A stretch of 64,000 nt of DNA from Stenotrophomonas africana (GTDB taxonomy: Bacteria > Pseudomonadota > Gammaproteobacteria > Xanthomonadales > Xanthomonadaceae), in NCBI RefSeq assembly GCF_013004645.1, contig NZ_JABEME010000005.1, positions 186,001-250,000 on the forward strand, given 5' to 3'. Below the pieces are notes generated by a model. The model worked only from the letters and a program-made list of their open reading frames with translations. It did not search any database and was not told where the DNA came from. Both the position numbers and the translations under genes were made by a program. Below, piece after piece: positions 28,688-38,451 of the stretch. Every line of letters starts with the position of its first letter. The stretch's first letter is position 1.

Positions 28688-30784
28688 ATGTCACGACTCG
28701 CTTCCGCCTGCCTGCTGGCTGGCATGATGACCGCTGCCTCGGTGGGGACCGCCGTGGCCGCTGAAGACACCGACCGTTATGCCTGGCTCGAAGAGGTCAC
28801 CGGCGACAAGCCGCTGACCTGGGTCAAGGAACAGAACGCCAAGTCCGAGGCTCGCCTGGCGCAGAGCCCGGCCTTCAAGCAGATGGAGGCCAGCATCCGC
28901 GAGGTGCTCGACTCCGATGCCAAGATTCCCGCCGTGCAGAAGATCGGCGACTACTACTACAACTTCTGGAAGGACCAGCAGCACGAGCGCGGCCTGTGGC
29001 GGCGCACCACGCTGGCCGAGTACCGCAAGGCCTCGCCGCAGTGGGAGACCGTGCTCGATCTGGATGCGTTGAACAAGGCCGAGGGTGAGAACTGGGTCTG
29101 GCACGGTGCCGACTGCCTGCGCCCGGACTACAGCCGCTGCCTGATCGCGCTGTCGCGTGGCGGTGCGGATGCCGACGTCACCCGCGAGTTCGACCTGGCC
29201 AACAAGACTTGGATCAAGGATGGCTTCTTCCGTCCCGAGTCCAAGGGCGGCCTGAACTGGGTCGACCGCGACACCGTGTTTGTCTACACCGACTTCGGTG
29301 CCGGCTCGATGACCACGTCGGGCTACCCGCGCGTGGCCAAGCTGTGGAAGCGTGGCACGCCGATGACCTCGGCCACCCTGGTGTACGAAGGCAAGCCGGA
29401 AGACATGTACATCGCGGCGATGCACGATGACACCCCGGGTTTCGAGCGCAACCTGGTCAGCCGCACCCTGGCCTTCTACAACAACGAGATCTACCTGCGT
29501 GGCGACGATGGCACGCTGACCAAGATCGATGCGCCGAACTCGGCCGAGAAGGGCCTGCACAAGCAGTGGCTGACCCTGGAGCTGCGCGACCCGTGGACCG
29601 TGGGCGGCAAGACCTATGCCTCCGGTTCGCTGCTGGCCACCAAGCTGGATGATTTCCTGGCCGGCAAGCGCGACTTCGAGGTGCTGTTCACCCCGACCGC
29701 GACCACCTCGCTGGCCAGCGCCACCTGGACCAAGAGCCATCTGGTGCTGAACGTGCTGGACGACGTCAAGAACCGGCTGTCGGTGCTGACCCCGGGTGCC
29801 GATGGCTGGCAGACCAGCCGCTTCGTCGGCGCGCCTGCCTTCGGCACGCTGGGCGTGGCCGCAGTGGACAGCAACGACAGCGACGCGGTGTGGCTGACCG
29901 CCACCGACTACCTGACCCCGACCACGCTGGCACTGGCCGAAATCGGCCAGGCGCCGGAAACGCTGAAGACCATGCCGGCCTTCTTCGATGCCAAGGGCAA
30001 GGTGATCGAGCAGCACTTCGCCACCAGCAAGGACGGTACCCGCGTGCCGTACTTCGTGGTGCACGACAAGGCGATGAAGCTGGACGGCTCCAATCCGACC
30101 CTGCTGTACGGCTACGGTGGTTTCGAGATCTCGCTGACGCCGAACTATTCCGGTGGCATGGGCCGCGCCTGGCTGGAGAAGGGCGGTGTGTACGTCGTTG
30201 CCAACATCCGTGGTGGCGGCGAGTACGGCCCGCGCTGGCACCAGGCGGCGCTGAAGCAGAACCGTCACAAGGCCTATGAAGACATGGCCGCAGTGGCACG
30301 CGATCTGGTCAAGCGCAAGATCACCACCGCCAAGCACCTGGGCGTGCAGGGCGGCAGCAACGGTGGCCTGCTGACCGGCAACATGCTGACCCAGTACCCG
30401 GAACTGTTCGGCGCAGTGGTCGTGCAGGTGCCGCTGCTGGACATGAAGCGCTACAGCCACCTGCTGGCCGGTGCTTCGTGGATGGCCGAGTACGGCAACC
30501 CGGACACCAGTGACTGGGACTTCATCAAGACCTTCTCGCCGTACCACCTGTTCGACGCGAAGAAGAACTACCCGCCGGTGCTGTTCACCACCTCCACCCG
30601 CGATGACCGCGTGCATCCGGGCCATGCCCGCAAGATGGCGGCGAAGATGATCGACGCCGGCAAGGACGTGACCTACTACGAGAACATCGAAGGTGGCCAC
30701 GGCGGCGCAGCCAACAACGCGCAGGCCGCGCACATGTCGGCGCTGGCCTACAGCTTCCTGTGGGAGCGGTTGGGCGGCAAGTAA
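28688..30784 (+). CDS. Prolyl oligopeptidase family serine peptidase (S9), exported
   Basis: A 698-aa peptidase with signal peptide MSRLASACLLAGMMTAASVGTAVAA, so probably periplasmic. A seven-bladed propeller domain (from about residue 60 to 400) guards the C-terminal alpha/beta hydrolase domain. The nucleophile is the Ser in GVQGGSNGGLL; the Asp is in TSTRDDRVHPGH and the His in IEGGHGG. Enzymes of this kind cut short peptides after proline. Ends 10 bp before a rho-independent terminator. Confidence 0.92.
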   Translation: MSRLASACLLAGMMTAASVGTAVAAEDTDRYAWLEEVTGDKPLTWVKEQNAKSEARLAQSPAFKQMEASIREVLDSDAKIPAVQKIGDYYYNFWKDQQHERGLWRRTTLAEYRKASPQWETVLDLDALNKAEGENWVWHGADCLRPDYSRCLIALSRGGADADVTREFDLANKTWIKDGFFRPESKGGLNWVDRDTVFVYTDFGAGSMTTSGYPRVAKLWKRGTPMTSATLVYEGKPEDMYIAAMHDDTPGFERNLVSRTLAFYNNEIYLRGDDGTLTKIDAPNSAEKGLHKQWLTLELRDPWTVGGKTYASGSLLATKLDDFLAGKRDFEVLFTPTATTSLASATWTKSHLVLNVLDDVKNRLSVLTPGADGWQTSRFVGAPAFGTLGVAAVDSNDSDAVWLTATDYLTPTTLALAEIGQAPETLKTMPAFFDAKGKVIEQHFATSKDGTRVPYFVVHDKAMKLDGSNPTLLYGYGGFEISLTPNYSGGMGRAWLEKGGVYVVANIRGGGEYGPRWHQAALKQNRHKAYEDMAAVARDLVKRKITTAKHLGVQGGSNGGLLTGNMLTQYPELFGAVVVQVPLLDMKRYSHLLAGASWMAEYGNPDTSDWDFIKTFSPYHLFDAKKNYPPVLFTTSTRDDRVHPGHARKMAAKMIDAGKDVTYYENIEGGHGGAANNAQAAHMSALAYSFLWERLGGK

Positions 30785-30793
30785 GCAGAACGG

Positions 30794-30820
30794 AAAACGC
30801 CGCCTCAGGGCGGCGTTTTT
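30794..30820 (+). terminator. Rho-independent terminator
   Basis: Perfect 11-bp stem AAAACGCCGCC / GGCGGCGTTTT with loop TCAG and a T-run after the peptidase gene. Confidence 0.85.
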
Positions 30821-30835
30821 CTTTGGGTTCCACCT

Positions 30836-30934
30836 ATCCACGCATGGCGTGGATCTACCCATGAACGCCACGCATGGCGTGGATCTACCCATGTATCGTG
30901 CGCTGGACCAGTAGATCCACGCCATGCGTGGATG
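30836..30934. repeat. GTAG (SMAG) repeats, three copies
   Basis: Three copies of the palindrome ATCCACGCATGGCGTGGAT: two end with CTAC (30836-30858, 30868-30888) and one opens with GTAG (30911-30934). They sit between convergent genes. Confidence 0.9.
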
Positions 30935-30950
30935 CCGTTCGCGCGGACGA

Positions 30951-32138
30951 TCAGCCGTTCCAGCGCTTCAATCCCCGCGCGATCCGCGCCACCGCCTCCT
31001 GCAGCCGAGGCACTTCTTGCGTGTACGCCAGCCGCACATGCTGGTTGGCGCGATGGAAGCCGAAATCCAGCCCGGGGGTGAATGCCACGTGCTCGGTTTC
31101 CAGGAAGTGCGCGCAGAACGCCTGCGCGTCGTCGGTGAATGCGCTGACATCGGCGTACAGGTAGAACGCACCCTGCGGCTCGATTTCGATGCGGAAACCC
31201 AGCTCGCGCAGCGCAGGCAACAGGAAGTCGCGGCGCTGGCGGAACGCTTCGCGGCGTTGCTCGAAGATCGCCATGGACGCCTCGCTGAAACACGCCAGGG
31301 CCGCGTGCTGGGCGATGCTTGACGCGCTGATGTACAGGTTCTGCGCCAGCTTCTCCAGGTCGGGCACGGCCGCCGGCGGTGCCACCAGCCAGCCGAGGCG
31401 CCAGCCGGTCATGCCGAAGTACTTGGAGAAGCTGTTCAGCACGAAGGCGCTGTCATCCACCTGCAGGACGCTGGGCGCATCCAGGCCATAGGTCAGGCCG
31501 TGGTAGATCTCGTCCACCACCAGGTGGCCGCCGCGGGCGTGCAGCGTCTTGGACAGCGCCGCCAGTTCGTCGGCCGACAGCACGGTGCCGGTCGGATTGG
31601 CCGGTGATGCCACCAGCGCGCCGACGCTGTCGGCGTTCCAGTGCTGCTGCACCAGCGAGGGGTTGAGCTGATAGGCCGTGTCAGGCCCCACCGGCACCAG
31701 CTGCGCGCCGCCTTCCACCAGGCGCAGGAAGTGGCGGTTGCAGGGATAGCCGGGGTCGGCCAGCAGCCAGTGGCGGCCCGGGTCGACCAGCAGGCTGCTG
31801 GCCAGCAGCAGCGCACCGGAGCCACCGGGGGTGACCAGGATGCGTTCGGGGTCGATGTCCAGCCCATAGTGGCTGCGATAGAAGCCGCTGATCGCCTGGC
31901 GCAGGGCTGGCAGGCCACGTGCGGCGGTGTAGCGGGTATGGCCGGCGGCCAATGCGGCCTGGCCGGCACGCACGACCGGTTCTGCCGTGGTGAAGTCCGG
32001 TTCACCGATTTCCAGGTGGATCACATCATGGCCGGCCTGTTCCAGCGCCTGCGCGCGGGCCAGCAGGGACATCACGTGGAACGGAGCGATTTCATGGCTG
32101 CGCCGGCTGTAGCCCGGCGTGTGGGGCAGGGTACTCAT
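30951..32138 (-). CDS. PLP-dependent aminotransferase (class I/II)
   Basis: A 395-aa fold-type I aminotransferase. The PLP lysine is in LNSFSKYFGMTGWRLGW, with the NPTGT motif (SPANPTGTVL) and DEIYHGLTYG before it. The general start IGEPDF follows the N-terminal helix. It looks like an aspartate/aromatic or methionine-type aminotransferase; the exact substrate cannot be fixed. The reading frame stays open far upstream but the conserved fold begins at MSTLPHTPGYSRRSHEIAPF. Confidence 0.9.
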   Translation of the reverse strand: MSTLPHTPGYSRRSHEIAPFHVMSLLARAQALEQAGHDVIHLEIGEPDFTTAEPVVRAGQAALAAGHTRYTAARGLPALRQAISGFYRSHYGLDIDPERILVTPGGSGALLLASSLLVDPGRHWLLADPGYPCNRHFLRLVEGGAQLVPVGPDTAYQLNPSLVQQHWNADSVGALVASPANPTGTVLSADELAALSKTLHARGGHLVVDEIYHGLTYGLDAPSVLQVDDSAFVLNSFSKYFGMTGWRLGWLVAPPAAVPDLEKLAQNLYISASSIAQHAALACFSEASMAIFEQRREAFRQRRDFLLPALRELGFRIEIEPQGAFYLYADVSAFTDDAQAFCAHFLETEHVAFTPGLDFGFHRANQHVRLAYTQEVPRLQEAVARIARGLKRWNG

Positions 32139-32181
32139 GTGCCCATGGTACGCCGGGCAGCAAGGGTGCGCCGCAGCGGTG

Positions 32182-32236
32182 GTAGAGTCGAGCTTCTCGA
32201 CTGCAGTTGCGGTCAGTCGAGCAAGCTCGACTCTAC
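32182..32236. repeat. GTAG (SMAG) repeat dimer
   Basis: GTAGAGTCGAGCTTCTCGACT and its inverted partner ending in CTCGACTCTAC. It lies in the divergent region upstream of the ptrB-like gene. Confidence 0.88.
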
Positions 32237-32282
32237 CTACGCCACGGACGCCATTGCGTAACCGCACCAGGACCCTTATCTC

Positions 32283-34394
32283 ATGAAATCCACCCTCTGC
32301 CTGTTGCTCGCGAGCCTGATGACCAGCACCGTTACCGCCGCCATCCCGCCCGTTCCGCCGGATGCCGCCAAGCACCCGCACGTGGTCAAGGCGCCGTTCG
32401 GCGCCACCCGCAACGACGACTATTACTGGCTGCGCGACGACAAGCGCGAGAACAAGGACATGCTGGCCTACCTGCAGGCCGAGAATGCCTATGCCGACCA
32501 GCTGCTGGCGCCGCTCAAGCCGCTGGAAGACACCCTGTACAAGGAGATCGTCGGCCGCATCAAGCAGGACGATTCCAGCGTGCCGGCGCGCGAGCGCGGC
32601 TACTGGTACTACAGCCGCTTCGAGACCGGCCAGGACTACCCGATCCACGCGCGCCGCAAGGGCAGCATGGACGCGGCCGAAGAGATCCTGCTGGACGTCA
32701 ACACGATGGCTGCCGGCAAGGGCTACTTCAGCGTCGGCTCGATGGAAGTGAGCCAGGACAACCAGCTGCTGGCCTGGGCCGATGATGATGTAGGCCGCCG
32801 CCAGTACACGATCCGCTTCAAGGACCTGCGCACCGGCCAGGTGCTGCCCGACGTGATCACCGGCAGCTCCGGCGACCTGGTCTGGGCTGACGACAACCGC
32901 ACGGTGCTGTACGTCGAGAACGATCCGGAAACGCTGCTGACCGTGCGCGTGAAGAAGCACGTGCTGGGCACCCCGGCCAGCGCCGACACCGTCGTCTACG
33001 AAGAGAAGGACGACAGCTTCTACATGGGCATCGGCCGCACCCGCGACGATCGCTTCATCACCATCGGCGTGCACAGCACCGTGTCCTCGGAAGAGCGTTA
33101 CGCGCCGGCCAGCGACCCGACCACGTTCACCGTGCTGGCGCCGCGCCAGCGCGATGTGGAGTACGATGCCGACCACTACGATGGCCGCTGGGTGATCCGC
33201 ACCAACGACGGTGCGAAGAACTTCAAGCTGGTCACCGCACCGACCGATGCCACCTCGCGTGCGCAGTGGAAGGACTGGATCGCGCACGACGATGCGGTGT
33301 TCATCGAAGGCTTCGAGCTGTTCGATGCGTACACCGCCATTGCCGAACGTTCCGAAGGCCTGGAGCGCATCCGCCTGCTGTTCAAGGACGGGCGCAGCGA
33401 CTACGTGAAGGCCGACGAGCCGGCCTATTCGATGGGCCTGGGCGATAACACCGAGGCCGATACGCCGTGGCTGCGCTACGTCTACACCTCGATGACGACC
33501 CCGACCACCGTGTTCGAGCTGAACACCGCCACCGGCGAGCGTCGCCAGCTGAAGGTGCAGCCGGTGATCGGCTATGACGCCTCGAAGTACGAGACCGACC
33601 GCGTCTGGATCACCGCGCGCGATGGCGTGAAGGTGCCGGTGTCGCTGGTCTACCGCAAGGGCTACCAGAAGGACGGCAAGGGCGCGCTGTTCCAGTACGC
33701 GTATGGCAGCTACGGCATGTCGATGGATCCGTACTTCAACCAGACCGCGGTGAGCCTGCTCGACCGAGGCGTGGTGTATGCCATCGCCCACATCCGTGGT
33801 GGCCAGGAGATGGGCCGCGACTGGTACGAGAACGGCAAACTGCTGCACAAGCAGAACACTTTCAACGACTTCATCGACGTCACCCGTGGCCTGGTGGCGC
33901 AGGGCTGGGCGGCGAAGGATCGCGTGGCCGCCTCCGGCGGCAGCGCCGGTGGCCTGCTGATGGGCGCGGTGGCCAACCAGGCGCCGCAGGACTACCGCGT
34001 GATGGTGGCGCAGGTGCCGTTCGTCGATGTGGTCACCACCATGCTCGACCCGACCATCCCGTTGACCACCAACGAGTACGACGAGTGGGGCAATCCGGAG
34101 CAGAAGCCGTACTACGACTACATGCTGTCCTACTCGCCCTACGACAACGTCAGCAGGCAGGCCTACCCGGCGCTGTTCGTGGGCACCGGCCTGTGGGATT
34201 CGCAGGTGCAGTACTGGGAGCCGGCCAAGTGGGTGGCCAAGCTGCGTGACGACAACACCGGCCACTACCCGATCCTGTTCCGCACCAACATGGAAGCCGG
34301 CCACGGCGGCAAGTCCGGGCGCTTCCAGCGCTACCGCGAGCTGTCCGAGTCGTACGCGTTCGTGCTGCAGCAGCTGGGCATCGCCCAGCCGTAA
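32283..34394 (+). CDS. ptrB: Oligopeptidase B (protease II), exported form
   Basis: A 703-aa S9A serine peptidase that cuts peptides after Arg or Lys. It resembles E. coli PtrB closely in the catalytic half: YGSYGMSMDPYF, HIRGGQEMGRDWYENGKLLHKQNTFNDF, nucleophile Ser in ASGGSAGGLLMG, VAQVPFVDVVTTMLDPTIPLT and GHGGKSGRFQRY with the His. Unlike the cytoplasmic E. coli enzyme it begins with a signal peptide, MKSTLCLLLASLMTSTVTAA, so it should work in the periplasm. It is the second S9 peptidase within 4 kb. Confidence 0.93.
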   Translation: MKSTLCLLLASLMTSTVTAAIPPVPPDAAKHPHVVKAPFGATRNDDYYWLRDDKRENKDMLAYLQAENAYADQLLAPLKPLEDTLYKEIVGRIKQDDSSVPARERGYWYYSRFETGQDYPIHARRKGSMDAAEEILLDVNTMAAGKGYFSVGSMEVSQDNQLLAWADDDVGRRQYTIRFKDLRTGQVLPDVITGSSGDLVWADDNRTVLYVENDPETLLTVRVKKHVLGTPASADTVVYEEKDDSFYMGIGRTRDDRFITIGVHSTVSSEERYAPASDPTTFTVLAPRQRDVEYDADHYDGRWVIRTNDGAKNFKLVTAPTDATSRAQWKDWIAHDDAVFIEGFELFDAYTAIAERSEGLERIRLLFKDGRSDYVKADEPAYSMGLGDNTEADTPWLRYVYTSMTTPTTVFELNTATGERRQLKVQPVIGYDASKYETDRVWITARDGVKVPVSLVYRKGYQKDGKGALFQYAYGSYGMSMDPYFNQTAVSLLDRGVVYAIAHIRGGQEMGRDWYENGKLLHKQNTFNDFIDVTRGLVAQGWAAKDRVAASGGSAGGLLMGAVANQAPQDYRVMVAQVPFVDVVTTMLDPTIPLTTNEYDEWGNPEQKPYYDYMLSYSPYDNVSRQAYPALFVGTGLWDSQVQYWEPAKWVAKLRDDNTGHYPILFRTNMEAGHGGKSGRFQRYRELSESYAFVLQQLGIAQP

Positions 34395-34448
34395 TGGCAC
34401 AGGGGTGCCGGGCGTAGCCTGGCACCCCGAACCGGTATCCTTGCGGCC

Positions 34449-34874
34449 ATGAGCCTGCCCGAACCATCTGCACCGCGCGATAGCGCCACCCCACCGCGCG
34501 TGGTGCGTTTCCGCTGGGCATGGTGGCTGCTGGCGTATGCCAGCCTCGGCACCGGCATCGTCGGCATCTTCGTGCCGGGTCTGCCGACCACCGTATTCAT
34601 CCTGATTTCGGCCTGGGCCGCCTCGCGCGGTTCCGAGCGCCTGCACACCTGGCTGCTGCAGCACCCGCGCTTCGGCCCGGCCATCGCCAACTGGCAGGCG
34701 CACGGTGCTGTCAGCCGCTACGGCAAGTGGATGGCCACGATCACCATGGCGGCATGCGCTGGCATCATGCTGTGGTGCGTGCCGATTGCCTGGGTGAAGT
34801 GGTTCTCGATCGGCAGCATGACCGTGGTGGCGATCTGGCTGTGGACCCGTCCGTTGCCACCGCCGGAAGGCTGA
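34449..34874 (+). CDS. YbaN-like (DUF454) inner-membrane protein
   Basis: A 141-aa membrane protein with three to four helices. The family motif is ASLGTGIVGIFVPGLPTTVFILISAWAASRGSERLHTWLLQHPRFGPAIANWQ, which is the DUF454 hallmark. Function is not established. Confidence 0.9.
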   Translation: MSLPEPSAPRDSATPPRVVRFRWAWWLLAYASLGTGIVGIFVPGLPTTVFILISAWAASRGSERLHTWLLQHPRFGPAIANWQAHGAVSRYGKWMATITMAACAGIMLWCVPIAWVKWFSIGSMTVVAIWLWTRPLPPPEG

Positions 34875-34914
34875 ACATGGCCCGCCCTGGGCGGCCCGTG
34901 GGGGCGGTCAGGGG

Positions 34915-34988
34915 GTAGCGCCGACTGTTACTCGACTGCTCTTCCAACGGCCGCGAAACCCCGCGCTGCGCGCGGTAGTCGACTCTAC
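34915..34988. repeat. Degenerate GTAG (SMAG) repeat dimer
   Basis: GTAG at 34915 and CTAC at 34985 frame two worn copies of an AGTCGACT-type palindrome; the left arm is interrupted. It ends 34 bp before lptM. Confidence 0.7.
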
Positions 34989-35022
34989 CAACCGCTCAGC
35001 CGCCAATGGCTATACTCGGGGC

Positions 35023-35295
35023 ATGAACATCCCCCATCGAAACACCCTCCTGATTCCGCTGGCAGCGGCCTCGCTGCTGCTCCTCGCCGCCTGCGGCAAC
35101 AAGGGCCCGCTGGTACTGCCGCAGAAGCCGGTACCGGTGGAAGAAACCGTCGAGCCCGCTGCCGAGCCCGCCACCGAGGCGACCCCGGCGGAGACCCAGG
35201 GCAGCGGCACCCCGGCCACGACCGTGGAGCCGGCCGCACCGACCACCCAGCCGGCGCCTGCGCCGGCAAAGAAGGTGGGCGGCGGGAATGAGTAA
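35023..35295 (+). CDS. lptM: LPS-assembly lipoprotein LptM (YifL-like)
   Basis: A 90-aa outer-membrane lipoprotein. The signal ends in [19 protein letters not shown], and CGxKGPL after the lipobox is the LptM/YifL mark. In E. coli LptM helps mature the LptD/LptE translocon; that function is transferred by family and position before dapF. The tail after residue 30 is Pro-, Ala-, Thr- and Glu-rich. The stop overlaps the dapF start by 8 bp. Confidence 0.88.
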   Translation: MNIPHRNTLLIPLAAASLLLLAACGNKGPLVLPQKPVPVEETVEPAAEPATEATPAETQGSGTPATTVEPAAPTTQPAPAPAKKVGGGNE

Positions 35296-36139
35296 GGCCG
35301 GTTCCAAGGCCCTGCGCTTCAGCAAGATGCACGGCGCGGGCAATGATTTCGTAGTGATCGACCTGCGTGGCGGTACGTTGCCGCCCACGCCTGAACTGGC
35401 CGCGCGCCTGGCCGACCGCCACACCGGCGTCGGCTGCGATCAGATCCTGACCATCGAAGCGCCGCGCGCGGAAGGCTCGGTGGCGTCGTACCGCATCTGG
35501 AATGCCGATGGTTCCAACTCCGAGCAGTGCGGCAACGGCGCGCGCTGCATCGCTGCCTGGCTGGTGCGCGAAGGCAGTGCGCAGGGCGACCGTTTCGTCA
35601 TCGACAGTCCGTTGGCAAGCCATGACGTGGAAGTGCTGGGCGATGGCCAGTTCGCGGTGACCATGGGCGTGCCCGCGTTCGAGCCGGCCAACGTGCCGCT
35701 GGTGGGTTTTGCCCACGCGCGCGAGGAATACCTTCTGCCACTGCAGGGCGAGAGTGTTCGCTTCGCCGCGGTGTCGATGGGCAACCCGCATGCGGTGATC
35801 GAAGTGGGCCTGATCGATGCTGCACCGGTCGAGCGCGTGGGTTCGCTGCTGCAGCAGCACGCGTCGTTCCCGCGCTCGGTGAACGTGGGCTTCGCCCAGG
35901 TGATGGGCCCGGCGCATGCGCGCCTGCGCGTGTTCGAGCGCGGTGTCGGTGAAACCCTGGCCTGCGGCAGCGGTGCCTGTGCCGCTGCGGTGACCCTGAT
36001 GCAGCGTGGCCGCCTGCAGCGCGATGCGCGCATCAGCCTGCCCGGGGGGGACCTGCGCATCCAGTGGCCGGGCGATGGCCAGCCAGTGGTGATGGCCGGC
36101 CCGACCGCATTCGTTTTCGAAGGGGAGTGGATGGCATGA
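35288..36139 (+). CDS. dapF: Diaminopimelate epimerase
   Basis: A 283-aa epimerase converting LL- to meso-diaminopimelate for lysine and peptidoglycan synthesis. The two catalytic cysteines are in [11 protein letters not shown] and [13 protein letters not shown]. The start [25 protein letters not shown] is typical. It overlaps lptM upstream and the DUF484 gene downstream by 4 bp, in the conserved lptM-dapF-DUF484-xerC order. Confidence 0.97.
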   Translation: MSKAGSKALRFSKMHGAGNDFVVIDLRGGTLPPTPELAARLADRHTGVGCDQILTIEAPRAEGSVASYRIWNADGSNSEQCGNGARCIAAWLVREGSAQGDRFVIDSPLASHDVEVLGDGQFAVTMGVPAFEPANVPLVGFAHAREEYLLPLQGESVRFAAVSMGNPHAVIEVGLIDAAPVERVGSLLQQHASFPRSVNVGFAQVMGPAHARLRVFERGVGETLACGSGACAAAVTLMQRGRLQRDARISLPGGDLRIQWPGDGQPVVMAGPTAFVFEGEWMA

Positions 36140-36810
36140 CCGAAACCGTCGACAAGCTCGGGGCCCATGAAGTCGCTGCCTGGTTGCGGCGCCATCCGGG
36201 CTTCCTCAAGCAGTTCCCGGACCTGGCCCTGACCCTGGTGGTGCCGCGTGATGACGGCCCGACCGCGTCGCTGGCCAGCTACCAGCTGGAAGTGCTGCGC
36301 GAGAAGAACCGCGAGCTGGCACGACGGTTGGCCGATCTGGGCGCCACCGCCCAGGTCAATGAACGCCTGGCGGTGCGCACGCACCAGCTGACCCTGGCGC
36401 TGATGAAGCAGGACAATGCCGCCGACACCCTGCGCGCGATGGCCGCATCGCTGCAGGAAGATTTCGCCGGCGACCTGGTACGGTTGGTGGTGCACACGCC
36501 GGTGGCCGGGTTGGAACAGGCCGACTGGCTGCAGGTGATCGCCGCCGATGACCCTCAGCTGGGCCCGTTCCGCGACTGCCTGAAGGACGGCGAGCCGATC
36601 TGCGGCCGCCTGCAGCCGGAAAAGAATGCCGTGCTGTATGGCGTGCGCAGCGAGGAAGTGCAGACCACCGCACTGCTGCCGTTGCCGGGCGTGGGCCTGA
36701 TTGCGGTCGGCAGCCACGATCCGAACCGCTTCTATCCGGGCATGGGGACGTTGTTCCTGCGCATGATGGGCGAGGCGTTGGTCGCCGGCCTGAAGCGCTT
36801 CCCGGGCTGA
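36136..36810 (+). CDS. DUF484 family protein (YigA-like)
   Basis: A 224-aa cytoplasmic protein of the DUF484 family with a GAF-like core. N-terminal ...[26 protein letters not shown] and the helix [20 protein letters not shown] are characteristic. The start ATGA overlaps the dapF stop. Function unknown; always found between dapF and xerC in related bacteria. Confidence 0.92.
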   Translation: MTETVDKLGAHEVAAWLRRHPGFLKQFPDLALTLVVPRDDGPTASLASYQLEVLREKNRELARRLADLGATAQVNERLAVRTHQLTLALMKQDNAADTLRAMAASLQEDFAGDLVRLVVHTPVAGLEQADWLQVIAADDPQLGPFRDCLKDGEPICGRLQPEKNAVLYGVRSEEVQTTALLPLPGVGLIAVGSHDPNRFYPGMGTLFLRMMGEALVAGLKRFPG

Positions 36811-36823
36811 GCAGGACACGACG

Positions 36824-37720
36824 ATGAGCGCGGTACAGGCCTTCCTGCAGCACCTGCAGGTAGAGCGGCGGATGTCGGCGCATACGCTCGATGCCTACCG
36901 CCGCGACCTGGACGCGCTGTCGGTCTGGACGGAGCCACGTGGTGTAGCGGTGGAGGCGCTTGATGCTGATGCGGTGCGCCAGTTCGTCGCCGATGAGCAT
37001 CGCCGCGGCCTGTCGGCCAAGAGCCTGCAGCGCCGCTTGTCCGCCTGCCGCAGCTTCTATGCCTGGCTGCTCAAGCACGGGCGCATCGAGGTCAGTCCGG
37101 CGGCGACGCTGAAGGCGCCGCGTGCGCCGCGCCGGTTGCCGCAGGTGCTTGACGCCGACGAAGCCGTGCAGCTGGTCGAGCTGGAACCGGAAGGCGAGCT
37201 TGGCCGCCGTGACCGCGCGCTGCTGGAACTGTTCTATTCCTCCGGCCTGCGCCTGAGCGAAGTCTGCGCACTGACCTGGCGTGACCTGGATTTCGCCAGC
37301 GGCCTGGTCAACGTACTGGGCAAGGGCAATCGCCAGCGCCGCGTGCCGTTCGGCAGGCCAGCGCGCGAAGCACTGCAGGCGTGGCGCGCGGAAAGTGGTG
37401 GTGGACCGGCCTCGCCGGTATTTCCCGGCCGCAACGGGCCGATCAGCCAACGCGCGGTGCAGATCCGCATCCGCCAGCTGGCGCAGCGCCAGGGCCTGTT
37501 CAAGCACGTACACCCGCACATGCTGCGGCACAGTTTCGCCAGCCATATCCTGGAATCGTCCGGTGATCTGCGTGGCGTGCAGGAGCTGCTGGGCCATGCC
37601 GACATCGCTACCACGCAGATCTATACCCACCTGGATTTCCAGCACCTGGCCAAGGTCTACGACGCCGCGCATCCGCGCGCGAAGCGTCGAAGCGGCAACA
37701 AGGGCAGCGGAGAAAGCTGA
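36824..37720 (+). CDS. xerC: Tyrosine recombinase XerC
   Basis: A 298-aa site-specific recombinase that with XerD resolves chromosome dimers at dif. Catalytic residues are visible: Arg in [12 protein letters not shown], Lys in [12 protein letters not shown], His-x-x-Arg in [14 protein letters not shown], His in [11 protein letters not shown] and nucleophile Tyr in QIYTHLDF. The N-terminal SAM-like domain covers the first 85 residues. Fourth gene of the lptM cluster. Confidence 0.96.
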   Translation: MSAVQAFLQHLQVERRMSAHTLDAYRRDLDALSVWTEPRGVAVEALDADAVRQFVADEHRRGLSAKSLQRRLSACRSFYAWLLKHGRIEVSPAATLKAPRAPRRLPQVLDADEAVQLVELEPEGELGRRDRALLELFYSSGLRLSEVCALTWRDLDFASGLVNVLGKGNRQRRVPFGRPAREALQAWRAESGGGPASPVFPGRNGPISQRAVQIRIRQLAQRQGLFKHVHPHMLRHSFASHILESSGDLRGVQELLGHADIATTQIYTHLDFQHLAKVYDAAHPRAKRRSGNKGSGES

Positions 37721-37752
37721 ACGTTGCCCCTGCGGCAGCCGGTCGCGGGTGT

Positions 37753-37780
37753 CTTGAAGGGCGCAGGGCAGTCCCCACCT
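37753..37780 (+). promoter_or_regulatory. Candidate heat-shock (sigma-32) promoter of hslVU
   Basis: CTTGAAG at 37753-37759, a 13-bp spacer, then CCCCACCT at 37773-37780. This is close to the sigma-32 consensus CTTGAAA / CCCCATnT, differing at one base in each box. It ends 26 bp before the hslV ATG, and hslVU is a heat-shock operon in other proteobacteria. Confidence 0.6.
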
Positions 37781-37805
37781 CTGGTTCTGTCACCCCGGAG
37801 GCATC

Positions 37806-38357
37806 ATGGACCCCAGTCAGAACCCCAACGTTTTCCACGCCACCACCATCGTCTGCGTCCGTCGCGGCGAGCACGTGGCCATTGCCGGCGACGGCCAGGT
37901 CACGCTGGGCCACACCGTGATGAAGGGCAATGCGCGCAAGGTGCGCCGCCTTGGCCGTGATGGCCAGGTGCTGGCCGGCTTCGCCGGTGCCGCCGCCGAT
38001 GCGTTCACCCTGTTCGAGCTGTTCGAGGCCAAGCTGGAAAAGCACGGCCAGCTGCAACGTGCGGCGGTCGAGCTGGCCAAGGACTGGCGCACCGAGCGTC
38101 GCCTCGGCAAGCTTGAGGCCCTGTTGGCGGTGGCCGACAAGGAAACCTCGCTGATCATCAGTGGCACCGGTGATGTGATCGAACCGGAGGACGGCATCAT
38201 CGCCATCGGCTCCGGTGGTTCCTATGCACTGTCGGCCGCACGCGCGCTGATGGCGCACACCGAACTGGATGCGCGCACCATTGCCAGCGAAGCGATCGGC
38301 ATCGCCGGCGACATCTGCATCTACACCAACCGCAACGTGGTGGTCGAGGAGCTGTGA
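37806..38357 (+). CDS. hslV: ATP-dependent protease HslV (ClpQ), peptidase subunit
   Basis: A 183-aa proteasome-like threonine peptidase. After processing, Thr in [25 protein letters not shown] becomes the N-terminal nucleophile. [10 protein letters not shown] and [14 protein letters not shown] are conserved family segments. GGAGG lies at 37797-37801. It forms the degradation chamber used by HslU, encoded next after a GTAG repeat dimer. Confidence 0.97.
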   Translation: MDPSQNPNVFHATTIVCVRRGEHVAIAGDGQVTLGHTVMKGNARKVRRLGRDGQVLAGFAGAAADAFTLFELFEAKLEKHGQLQRAAVELAKDWRTERRLGKLEALLAVADKETSLIISGTGDVIEPEDGIIAIGSGGSYALSAARALMAHTELDARTIASEAIGIAGDICIYTNRNVVVEEL

Positions 38358-38367
38358 TCGCTCTTCT

Positions 38368-38425
38368 GTAGTGCCGAGCCATGCTCGGCAGGGCTGCCCG
38401 TCAGCCGAGCATGGCTCGGCTCTAC
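38368..38425. repeat. GTAG (SMAG) repeat dimer between hslV and hslU
   Basis: GTAGTGCCGAGCCATGCTCGGCA followed by the inverted copy AGCCGAGCATGGCTCGGCTC and CTAC. It lies inside the operon and ends 26 bp before the hslU ATG, so it may set mRNA stability or the ratio of the two subunits. Confidence 0.92.
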
Positions 38426-38451
38426 ATGCATCTGAATTCGTGAGCACATCC

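Noticed and set aside
32139..34703. N-terminal extension of the aminotransferase frame to about 1250 codons
   Set aside because: The extension is antisense to the ptrB-like gene; the aminotransferase fold begins at 32138.
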